DNA of 64,000 bases from positions 26,788,422 to 26,852,421 of the forward strand of contig OV651819.1 of the NCBI GenBank assembly GCA_927349885.1. The letters are read 5' to 3'. A program made the translations under genes and the position numbers. The notes under the pieces are model-generated. The model ran no database searches, was not told the DNA's origin, and saw only the letters and a list, made by a program, of their open reading frames with translations. Positions within the stretch are counted from its first letter, which is position 1. Every line of letters begins with the position of its first letter. This document shows, piece by piece, positions 11,149-19,978 of this stretch. The stretch is from Psylliodes chrysocephalus. Lineage: Eukaryota > Arthropoda > Insecta > Coleoptera > Chrysomelidae.

Positions 11149-14100
11149 CTAGTTATCATGTAATATGTTTGGATCTTTAAACAAATAAATCTGTGTAATG
11201 TTAAAAATTCCCCTAATTCGGTTAGTTAAAGGATCTTTTAAAATGTATGAGTTGACTGCGTGTTCATTTTCAATTATGTAAGGTCCTTCTAATGGAAATA
11301 GTAATTTTTTAGATATTCTTTTCCGTGGATTAGGAACACGCAGAGACTTTACAATAACCATGTCCCCTTTATTAAATTTAACTTTATTTTTAATACTTTT
11401 ATTTTTCCTTTTTAGGTATCTGTGTGCATTACGTTGAAGTTTCTGTCCTACTTTGAAAATAAGATTTTGATAATCGAGAATATTTTCACAAATCCATGGT
11501 CTGTTAATTGGTGAAGAATTAATTAGTAGATGTGGACTAATTTCCGTTACAGTATTTGGAGTATGGTTCAAGAATTCTGATATTTCCATTAATTTTGTGT
11601 CCCACAAGAAATGTTCGTTTTCAACTAATATACGAAGATACCGAATTATTTCCTTTATGTACCTTTCTGTTGGATTTGCTCTAGGATTTCTAAAACTAAT
11701 GAAATTTGGAATGATGTTTTGACTATTGAAAAATGATATGATACGTTGATTTGAAAAGTACGATGCATTGTCCAGGATACAATATGATGGTAAGCCTACT
11801 TCATTTATAAATTTATTTATGCATGTTTTGACTGTGTTTGTGTTTGTGTGTTTGCAAGCGTATAATTGTACATATTTTGAAAAAATATCTAGTATGACAA
11901 AAATGTGTTTGTTACCATTATCTGTTTTAACTAAATTTGAAATAAAATCTATAGAGATAATGTGTAAAGGAGCAACTGGTAATATTGTTTTTGCAATATT
12001 TTCGTTATGTCGGTTTTTATCTTTTGAAACTTGACATAATGAACAAGTAGTCGTTATGTTTTTTGCAAGTTTATAATCATTTGAAGTAATGAATGTTTCC
12101 CTAAATAATAGCCAAAGTTTTCTACTTCCTGGATGATGATACATGATATGTAATTGATGTAAAATTTCTAAAGCAAGTGTTTTTGTGATTACGTATAACT
12201 CATTTTCTTGTGACTTTCTAAAATATGTTTGTCCATTATATAATGATTTTTGTTTTGTTTTAATATCAAGTAAATTTTGATCTTGTATTATGCTATTAAG
12301 AGAAAATACTGAATTATCATTATATAATATGTTCAGACCAGTTTTAACCTGTTTTAGTGTCTTATTGTACCCATCCATTCGAGATATTGCATCGGACACA
12401 ACATTTAAAATTCCCTTAACATGTCTAATTTCAAAATCATACTCTTGTAACAAAATACTCCAACGAAATATTCTGCTATTATTGAATTTATTATTTAATA
12501 AAGATATTAGACCACTATTATCCGTTTCTAAAATGAATTTTCTACCTACTAAATAAAATTTTAATTTCTCAATCGAATATATTATTGCGGATATCTCTAA
12601 CTCACTACTACCATATTTTTGTTCATGTGGTTTTGTTTTCCTCGATACAAAAGAAATAGGTACTTCTATCCCTTCTTGTACTTGTAATAATGTACCAGCT
12701 AATCTGTACATACTAGCATCACATCTCAGTATAAATGTTAAATTAAAATCAGCATGAAATGTTTTAATATTTTGTAAAAAAGCATGTTTTACCTTTTTAA
12801 AAGCAAGTTCATGTTCACTATTCCAACACCATTTTACACCTTTCTTTAACAAATTTAACAATGGTAACTCTAATTCTGTCAGATTTGGCAACAATCTTTT
12901 AAAATAGTTAATCATTCCTAAGAAACTTCTCAAACTCTTTAAATTATTAGGTGTTTTATAAGATTCAATAACATCTAATCTCTTAGGATCCATAGTTATA
13001 CCATGTTTATCTATCTTAAAACCAAGAAAAATTGTTTCTGATTGATAAAATTCTGACTTATCTATGTTTAACTTTAATCCTGCATTATCTAACGCTTTTA
13101 AAATTATTCTAATATGTTCCAGGTGCAGTTCCTCGTTTTCACTGAAGATAAGAATATCGTCAATATAGTTTATCGCAAAGTTTTGATATTGTCCCAAGAT
13201 TTTGTTTAAACAACGAACTAACGCAGCAGAAGCACTTTGTAATCCGAATGGGACTACTTTAAAAGAAAAGATTTGACCATCTACAGAGAATCCTGTGTAT
13301 TTTTGACAATCTACATGAAGTGGAATTAGCCAAAAACTATGTTTAAGATCTAGTTTAGAAAATATTTTTGCATTGCTTATTCTTCCTAATAAGTTGTTTG
13401 AATTTATAGGTTGTTCATATTGTTTAATCGAATATTTATTTATAGTACGACTATCTAGACAAATTCTAATCTGACCATTTTTCTTTTTAACAATTACTAA
13501 TGAATTAATGTATGGTGTATCTGAATATTGTATTATATTTTGTTGTAATAAATTTTTAAGTTCAAGTTTAATATCATTTTTAAGATGATATGGTACAGGG
13601 TATGTTTTATTTTTGAAACCTTCAATGTTTTTTACTTCAAAACTATGTGTATAATCTTTGGCAACTCGAGAATCATTATTAAAAAGTTCTATATACTCTT
13701 TTACTAACATTCTTATTAAATGTTCCTTATTTTTAGGACATTTCAATTCTATTTCTTCATAATTAAACTCTTCATAATCATAATATGCCATATTTTCTTT
13801 ATGTGCATCATTAAATTCATTAATATTTTCATTGTACATTAAATCATTCTCGATTTGATTGGTTATACACAATTGTCTTTTTATAGATTCATCTTTGTTA
13901 AGGTTATTATTTAATTCAAAACTTACACATATGTTATTAATTTTAAGCTTTTTATTTTCAAAATCTATGACAGCTTGATATTTATTAAGTTGATCATAAC
14001 CTATTATTATGTCGCATTGTAAATTAGGTAAAATTAATAAGTCTAGTGATATTATTTCATTATTTAAATAAATATCTATGTTTACAATTTGATTGACTTC

Positions 14101-14406
14101 ACAAAGTTTTCTGTTATTAACGCCAAGAATATTAACCTTTGGAATTTTGAAAATATTTTTACATAGTTCTGGAAATTTATTAATAATATGTTGATTTATT
14201 AAACTGGCTTCACTTCCCGTATCTACTACTATATTAATTACATTTTTACCAAAATTAGCTTTAATATTTATTAATTCTGATGTTTCAGATAAATCTGATT
14301 TATCATCAACTTTTATAAATTCTCTGTAGTGTTCATACTTGCATACATTGAAATTTTTATTATTCGGAAAGTGCCTATCTAAAAATGGGAATCTGAAGAA
14401 ATTACA
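11149..14406 (-). CDS. pol: Gypsy Pol polyprotein: protease, RT, RNase H, integrase
   Basis: The frame is open for 1085 codons from just after a stop at 14407-14409 to TAG at 11149; it has no obvious AUG of its own near the start and overlaps gag by 28 nt in the -1 frame, so it is most likely made as a Gag-Pol frameshift product. Protease: DTGSEAS at 14215-14223 region, with IIIGYD later. Counting residues from the TTG codon at 13872: RT has D175 (KLDLKHSF) and YIDD 236-239; RNase H has D385, E426, D451 (ETDNSG) and D494; integrase has an H-H-C-C finger (H575, H580, C610, C613) and the DDE triad D642, D701, E737 with exactly 35 residues between the last two. All catalytic residues are present. 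The C-terminal ~100 residues are basic, fitting a DNA-binding integrase tail; I see no chromodomain. Confidence 0.95.
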   Translation of the reverse strand, partial: CNFFRFPFLDRHFPNNKNFNVCKYEHYREFIKVDDKSDLSETSELINIKANFGKNVINIVVDTGSEASLINQHIINKFPELCKNIFKIPKVNILGVNNRKLCEVNQIVNIDIYLNNEIISLDLLILPNLQCDIIIGYDQLNKYQAVIDFENKKLKINNICVSFELNNNLNKDESIKRQLCITNQIENDLMYNENINEFNDAHKENMAYYDYEEFNYEEIELKCPKNKEHLIRMLVKEYIELFNNDSRVAKDYTHSFEVKNIEGFKNKTYPVPYHLKNDIKLELKNLLQQNIIQYSDTPYINSLVIVKKKNGQIRICLDSRTINKYSIKQYEQPINSNNLLGRISNAKIFSKLDLKHSFWLIPLHVDCQKYTGFSVDGQIFSFKVVPFGLQSASAALVRCLNKILGQYQNFAINYIDDILIFSENEELHLEHIRIILKALDNAGLKLNIDKSEFYQSETIFLGFKIDKHGITMDPKRLDVIESYKTPNNLKSLRSFLGMINYFKRLLPNLTELELPLLNLLKKGVKWCWNSEHELAFKKVKHAFLQNIKTFHADFNLTFILRCDASMYRLAGTLLQVQEGIEVPISFVSRKTKPHEQKYGSSELEISAIIYSIEKLKFYLVGRKFILETDNSGLISLLNNKFNNSRIFRWSILLQEYDFEIRHVKGILNVVSDAISRMDGYNKTLKQVKTGLNILYNDNSVFSLNSIIQDQNLLDIKTKQKSLYNGQTYFRKSQENELYVITKTLALEILHQLHIMYHHPGSRKLWLLFRETFITSNDYKLAKNITTTCSLCQVSKDKNRHNENIAKTILPVAPLHIISIDFISNLVKTDNGNKHIFVILDIFSKYVQLYACKHTNTNTVKTCINKFINEVGLPSYCILDNASYFSNQRIISFFNSQNIIPNFISFRNPRANPTERYIKEIIRYLRILVENEHFLWDTKLMEISEFLNHTPNTVTEISPHLLINSSPINRPWICENILDYQNLIFKVGQKLQRNAHRYLKRKNKSIKNKVKFNKGDMVIVKSLRVPNPRKRISKKLLFPLEGPYIIENEHAVNSYILKDPLTNRIRGIFNITQIYLFKDPNILHDN

Positions 14407-14409
14407 TTA
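14376..14409 (-). promoter_or_regulatory. Gag-Pol overlap with likely -1 frameshift site
   Basis: Pol frame opens after TAA (14407-14409) and gag ends at TAG (14379-14381). Inside this 28-nt overlap, gag ends CAT TTT TAG; the five T bases (14381-14385) would let the P-site Phe tRNA re-pair one base back, giving TTT TTA GAT in the pol frame. It is not a canonical X-XXY-YYZ heptamer; slippage next to a stop codon, or termination-reinitiation, are the two readings. Confidence 0.55.
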
Positions 14410-16469
14410 GGTTCCTGATTTCCACTCAAATCAGTATTATTTGTCACTTGTTCTGATCTGTTTCTAGTGTCTGAACTGTCACTAGAGTTTTCCCTGCTTA
14501 TACTTTGAAAATAAACTCTTCTTTGTGGCAGACTTGTTTCGTTTTGTGGTCTATTTTGAGAAAAATTGTTATTTTGGACATTACGATTATAATAACTGTT
14601 TGTGTTATTCCTATTATTATTGTTTTGGTTACTATAATTGGGATTGTAGTTTTGATTGTAGTTATTATTGTATCTACTTTGATTTTGATAATTATTTTGA
14701 TTACCTCTATAATTAGTATAATTTTGATTTCTATTTTGATAATAAGAGTTATTTTGTCTATTTAGCAAGTTATTGTAGTTACTATTGTTATTATTAGACC
14801 AGTTATTATGATTTTGTGTATTTTTGTTTGCATAAGTTGTAGTATTTTTGTTATTGTTAATAAATTTTGCTTTATTGGTACTTCTTTCAACCCTCATAAG
14901 ATATTTAATAAAATTGTCCATAGTTCTAATACCTTGTATAGCAATTGCATCATTTATTTCATGTCTGAAATGCCGAGATAAGAGAGTAACTACTTCCTCT
15001 TCCATAATTTTCAGTTCTAAATATTGTACCGGTGTGTAAATTTGCATAGCATACAAATGTGCACTATAATTTCTATTTTCGTCAAATTTGCCAAAATGTA
15101 ATTTCTCTCTTATTTCTGACTGTTTTACACTACCCCAAAAATAACTTAAGAACATTCTTTCAAAATCGTCAAAATTGTTTATGTTGATTTCATTGCTAGA
15201 AAACCAAATTAAAGCTATACCAGTTAACTTGTTTCGTATTATTTCTTTGAAATCTTCCCTTTCTATATTTACATTTACTCTATCCTTTATTATCTTACAA
15301 AAAACTATGGGATGTACTTTTTTAATATCCCCGTCAAATTTTATATTACTATTACTCTCATTTCTACAATGTGTGACTATTACCTGCCCCCTGTTCTCTA
15401 AATTAATTTGTTCAAATTCTTTCTCCTTTCTGCGTTTTATTTCCATTAGTTCTTCTTCTGTCTTTCTTCTAATCTCTTCAATTTCTTTCGTTAACCTTTC
15501 TCCTTTTTGTTTCATTCCTTCAATCTCTTCTGTCATGTCGCCATCTATAAATTTTTCATTATTTAATCGTTTTTGATTTCTATGCCTTGTTTCCCACTCT
15601 TTCCACTTTTCTTCGGTTTTCTTCAATTTATTTTCCATGTCCATTAGTAGTTTCTTTTCACATATCTTCATTTCTTCCTCTGCTATTCCCAAATTTAATT
15701 GAATTCCCTCTTTAACTTCATTTCGAACAAATTCTATCTCTTTATGGTTGCTCATCATATTTCTTTCTAGATCTTTGATATTTTTCTCACATTTTTGTAT
15801 TGCAGTTTCTGTTTTTCCTATCTTCTCATTTAATTGTTTTTCTTGTTTGTCTATTCTTGTGTTTGTAACTTGTACATCTTTTTCCAGTCTTGAAATTTCT
15901 GTCTTAATTTCTTTTCTGACATCTTCTCTGATCATTTTAATTTCATCCAGCATTCTTTGTGTTTCTTGTCTTCTTTCTTGATTCTGTTTTTCTATATTCT
16001 GATTTAGTTTTTCCATTTCTTGTCTTCTTTCTTGTTTCTGTTTTTCTATATTCTGATTTAGTTTTTCCATTTCTTGTCTTCTTTCTTGTTTCTGTTTTTC
16101 TATATTCTGATTTTGTTTCTCCATGTTCTGATTTTGTTTTTCTATATTCTGATTTTGTTTTTCTATATTTTGATCCATGCTCTCTAATTTCGCAAATAAA
16201 ATACTCATATATTCTGGCATTTCTTTACTTTTATCTCCTTCTCCTTTGTTCTCGATCTCCCGTTCTTCTTTCTTCTCTTCACTGTCATTTTCCTCTACAT
16301 CTGTTTTAAATCTGTATGTCTCTATGTTCAAACCTTCTGCTTCCATTTCCTCTTGTAGTCTCTTCAATAAAATAATCTTATTTCCACTAGTGTCTAAATT
16401 TCTAGCAGCTAACTCTTCCTTAAGTTCTACCAGTTTCAATTCATAAATTGTCTTACCTTGTCCTTCCAT
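14379..16469 (-). CDS. gag: Gypsy Gag with SAP domain, coiled coil and Asn-rich tail
   Basis: 696 residues, starting at ATG 16469 and ending TAG. Order: SAP-like helix-linker-helix (about 8-50, LKLVELKEELAARNL), a DNA-binding fold usually found in nuclear scaffold proteins; acidic linker (56-80); very long coiled coil (about 90-355); capsid-like Gag domain (about 375-533, with FDGDI, IWF and FERMFLSYF blocks); then an Asn/Tyr/Gln-rich low-complexity tail (538-640) and a Ser/Asp-rich end. No CCHC zinc knuckle is present. The coiled coil contains DNA-level tandem repeats: a 7-residue unit (NIEKQNQ) about four times from residue 101, then an 18-residue unit (54 bp) about three times (129-182). 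Usual gypsy Gags are 300-500 residues, so this one is enlarged. It would assemble particles and package the RNA; nuclear or chromatin tethering through SAP is inference. Confidence 0.92.
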   Translation of the reverse strand: MEGQGKTIYELKLVELKEELAARNLDTSGNKIILLKRLQEEMEAEGLNIETYRFKTDVEENDSEEKKEEREIENKGEGDKSKEMPEYMSILFAKLESMDQNIEKQNQNIEKQNQNMEKQNQNIEKQKQERRQEMEKLNQNIEKQKQERRQEMEKLNQNIEKQNQERRQETQRMLDEIKMIREDVRKEIKTEISRLEKDVQVTNTRIDKQEKQLNEKIGKTETAIQKCEKNIKDLERNMMSNHKEIEFVRNEVKEGIQLNLGIAEEEMKICEKKLLMDMENKLKKTEEKWKEWETRHRNQKRLNNEKFIDGDMTEEIEGMKQKGERLTKEIEEIRRKTEEELMEIKRRKEKEFEQINLENRGQVIVTHCRNESNSNIKFDGDIKKVHPIVFCKIIKDRVNVNIEREDFKEIIRNKLTGIALIWFSSNEININNFDDFERMFLSYFWGSVKQSEIREKLHFGKFDENRNYSAHLYAMQIYTPVQYLELKIMEEEVVTLLSRHFRHEINDAIAIQGIRTMDNFIKYLMRVERSTNKAKFINNNKNTTTYANKNTQNHNNWSNNNNSNYNNLLNRQNNSYYQNRNQNYTNYRGNQNNYQNQSRYNNNYNQNYNPNYSNQNNNNRNNTNSYYNRNVQNNNFSQNRPQNETSLPQRRVYFQSISRENSSDSSDTRNRSEQVTNNTDLSGNQEPNVISSDSHF

Positions 16470-16603
16470 TTTACTTGTTTTTTTTTTTTTAGCTAGATTA
16501 TAGTCACAAATTGTATTTACGTTATAATTTAAATATTTTTTTTTTTTTTTTATAGCTTTGCTATAGCTTTAATATAGCTTTGCCCTACGTTGGGTACGCC
16601 AAT
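16470..16603 (-). promoter_or_regulatory. Untranslated leader with PBS
   Basis: The PBS reads TGGCGTACCCAACGTAGGGC from 16601 on the minus strand, two bases after the LTR end. It resembles the tRNA-Lys complement TGGCGCCCAACGTGGGGC but with two extra bases and one change, so the primer is either a Lys isoacceptor or another tRNA. Next to it are short near-repeats of TATAGCTTT and two long A-tracts before the gag ATG. Confidence 0.8.
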
Positions 16604-18326
16604 TGTAATGTTATATTAATAATATATGGGAATTAATTTATTTGGTTTCAATTGTTAGTTTATCCTGAGTTTTATATGAATTTATTTTTTTTTTATTTTT
16701 TTTTTTTTTAATTTCTTTGACTGGACTATTATTCAATATTTTTTTTTTTATTATTATTATGCCTGGTCTGTAGCTAGTCGAAGAGTAGAGATTCTAATCT
16801 CAGACAGGTGTTCTGCTATATTCTGCAAATCTATCTTATTCTTCTGTGATGAACTTTTACTACCCACCAATAGATGTCTTAACCAAATTTTTTTTAAATT
16901 GTTATTTAGTTGTAAATCTTTTTATATAATGAAACACGAATCAGAACACAACAACTATAATAATGATTTGGATGTAAATGGACATATAATATTATCATAA
17001 GATGCAAGAAAAAAAAACAAGATTAACTAATACCTTAAATCTATTACCAAATCAGTTTCACTCACGGTAGATTCTAATTCCGTTCGAATGTTGGTATCAA
17101 TGTATATCACGTGTTAAATAACTATAACGAAATGGAGACCTTTTAACACCGTGAGTGCACTTGTGAAAATTATTCGAATAATTTTATGTAATTGGTAAGT
17201 ATTAATTTTAACATACAGTATATTTATTTACTAATATGCGGGTATATTATTTTAAAATATATTCAATGAACTTATATCACCCTAATTCGAATGATGATAC
17301 CAAATTATAGACAGTCTCTGTTTTATTTTGGAGATTTACTAATTTCAACTGAACGCTAGATGCGTTCAGCCTGAAAAACGCCTTCTGAATTAACTTCTAA
17401 ATTCCTACCATAAATTCACGTGAATAGAATATAACGTCTAAAGATCAAATATTATTTTTCTTATAGGATGCAGCAATGTATTTTCATGCACACGAAAGTC
17501 GGCTTTATGTGCACAGTGGCAAGATGTGACTATTATAACGGTATGCGATAACACATACGGGACCCTGACAAGGTAAATAGTTAATAGATTTATCTCACCA
17601 AATTATAGCTTCTGACTGTGTTATTTGTACTAGTGCTTCCAGTACATTAGATTCAACTTTTTTAAGCACCTTTTAATTGCTCCAATATGCTTTAATTTAA
17701 TTAATTCGCAAAATTTTCTACCATAACCTTTTTTTTTTTGTCATCCGGTCCAATCCGCCGGTCAACAACCTCCTAGCAACCGTTTTTTTTCAATCTCTCA
17801 CTTTTTTTTATAACTAACCAATCACGGTTATGATATTTTTCTGTCAAACGTATTTTTCTTAGATATTATTATTTTATTGACGTGAATGTTATTTTTACGT
17901 ATAAATAAATATTTTACAGCGATAGTATGTACAAAATTATTAATGGTTGTGTAAATTCTAATTTAAGTGTTTCTCATAATTCAAATTTCAATGTATACCT
18001 GTAATTTTGATTGGTTGTCAAAAAGATTTCAGAATGCAGAATCTGATTTGTCGCTAACGTAATTTTATGACATTTCATATGTCTCTTTGTTTTGTGACTA
18101 TTTTATATACAAAGTGGTTCATGCTTTAAATACACAGTGTGATTTTGCAAACTACGATCGACGATTTCTTAATAAACATTTATAAATTATCAAATTGACA
18201 TTGAATGATGTAGATTTAACTACCATGGAGCGTAAAATGTTTCTAATAGTTGACCTGAACAATATTTATAAATAACCATCTAAATTATACAAAACATTTA
18301 TACAGAGTGATGATGAAATCATTACA
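16604..18326 (-). repeat. 5' LTR of the gypsy element
   Basis: 1723 bp, same termini as the 3' LTR. As the upstream LTR it should carry the promoter; a TATA-like TGTATAAATG lies near its outer end (about 18294-18303), but I cannot place the start site. There is no net indel against the other LTR. Confidence 0.95.
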
Positions 18327-18560
18327 ATATATACCTAAAGTGGCACCATTGAGTCCTTATTTTTATAGGAACTCGACACTTCAAGTCCAATTCGACACAT
18401 TGGGTCCCTGGCCTCAATGGTCTCACTGAATTTCTGATATATAATGACTTCATTGAGTCCAAAGGGGCGGAGCTAATTTAAATACTATTTATATTAATCG
18501 CTACTTTTGGGGCCATTTTTAACAATGTTGCCAGATTCATATTTTGCAAGAAAACGATAA
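18327..18560. repeat. Diverged dispersed repeat, copy 1
   Basis: Begins ATATATACCTAAA and contains CAAGTCCAATT, GACACATTGGGTCC, GGGCGGAGCTA and AATGTTGCCAGA. The same ordered motifs occur reversed at 39380-39490, also abutting an AT microsatellite, so both are old copies of one repeat whose end is the microsatellite. Confidence 0.6.
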
Positions 18561-19755
18561 GTACATTACATATCAGGAGTCCCATTAGTGCGTTTTAGGT
18601 TATATACAGGCAAACAATGTTTAAACAAAAGTTATATGCACATGAAAAATGCATATTTTAAGTAATTCTTGATATGATAGAGGGTGGGCACTTATTATTC
18701 TTCTGTAAATATTTTTTCAACTGAATAATATGTATTTAAGTTTTAGAACCACCTTTTATACTGTATGTATTCTACCTCAGATATTTGAAGATGGCCAAGC
18801 AATTATTTTGTGAAATTATAGAGAACCTAAATATTAATCTTAGTTTAGCAATGATTCCCAATCCTAAATTATTTAAATTGCAGATTTAAGATAGGAAGCT
18901 AATGAATAGTGATAGAAGTTCAATTTTTACATACGGTTATTTTGGATCCTGTCATAAATATAGGTAGCTAACTGTAAGTGCAATAGGTACACTAAATACT
19001 AAATTATCCTTCTAACAGGGTTTTTCTAAATACATATTACATATTTCTATTGTCTGTGTAGATCCAAATTCTTAAACAGATTTAAACTTTGTAGGTTGAT
19101 GTTAACTAGGCGAATTAGGTTATATTTTTATGGATCTGTATACGACTCCGTTCCGCGTATATATATTAAGTAAATTTGAAATACATGTTCACTTTTAACG
19201 TGGACAATAAAATATGACTTTACACGCCTGACGTAGATGTCTAAATTACTGAAATCGAAGGTTTTTTAGGTTCTTATTACAAAAAATACATTTATATTAA
19301 AATGTGTAGCTTCTGGTTTTTCTTTGTTTTTTTTTCTCACGGTTATGTATCATGACAGCTTCAGAAAAGGCATTTAAACATTTTATTTATACTAAATAAC
19401 ATAACTTTTTCAATATTTTAAAAAATACGTTACTCTTAAAACAAAAATAACCATTTTTTACAATTGCCTGTATGTTCTGCAAAATTGAAAATTTGAATAT
19501 TGCATGTTACATTGTAGATGATGGACTAAACGAAAAAAAAAAAAAAAAAAAAACATTTTTCTGATAAAACAATATTAAATAACAAGTGTTTCATATTATG
19601 TAAACTTATTGTTGATAAGAGTGTTGGTTAAGTGTAAAATAAAGCGTAAGCCACAAAAATGTTTCTAAAATAGGTCTTGGAAACATTAATGCGTATCAGA
19701 ACGATTATTTTTCTTTTTAAGTGTCAGTTTCGATGTAATTTAGAGCTGTTATCAC
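18561..19755. other. Unassigned AT-rich sequence
   Basis: No gene seen. A 22-base A-run lies at 19532-19553, which could be the poly(A) tail of an unidentified retroposon. Confidence 0.3.
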
Positions 19756-19978
19756 TTTACTTTAAATAGTTAGTTTATTTTGTTATGTTATTGATGTTTT
19801 CTTAAGTACTTTGTTTTGTTAAATTATTTTGCATATATATTGGATACCGAATTGTAAATTAGTCACATTTAAAAAAAAAGTTGTACTTCGAAACATGTCA
19901 TGTGTAGTGTTTTTAATTTTAATTTTTTAAAATAAAAGTTTTGTGAAAATCTACCAAATTTGGTTTTACTCATTCAAG
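19756..19978 (+). mobile_element. Penelope-like element 3' tail fragment
   Basis: TTTACTTTAAATAGTTAGTT through GGTTTTACTCATTCAAG matches the 3' untranslated tail of the element at 59.6-61.5 kb (61303-61528) with scattered substitutions and small indels. Only the tail is present, so this is an extreme 5'-truncated insertion. Confidence 0.85.

Larger units (their letters stand above)
9353..18326 (-). mobile_element. Complete young Ty3/gypsy LTR retrotransposon (8974 bp)
   Basis: Full structure in reverse orientation: 5' LTR (16604-18326), two-base gap, PBS (16582-16601), leader, gag, pol in the -1 frame, polypurine tract, 3' LTR (9353-11075). Domain order protease-RT-RNase H-integrase defines Ty3/gypsy (Metaviridae type). 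There is no envelope-like frame between pol and the 3' LTR (only ~73 bp). Both LTRs are 1723 bp with identical internal offsets; by eye I see one difference (9360 A versus 16611 T). Both ORFs are intact, so the copy may be active or very recently inserted. It sits in a TA microsatellite. Confidence 0.95.

Noticed and set aside
14505..16446. Several plus-strand ORFs (86-133 codons), Ile/Ser/Phe-rich, opposite gag
   Set aside because: They are antisense shadows of the gag reading frame; their odd composition follows from the repeat-rich, Lys/Glu/Asn-rich Gag codons.
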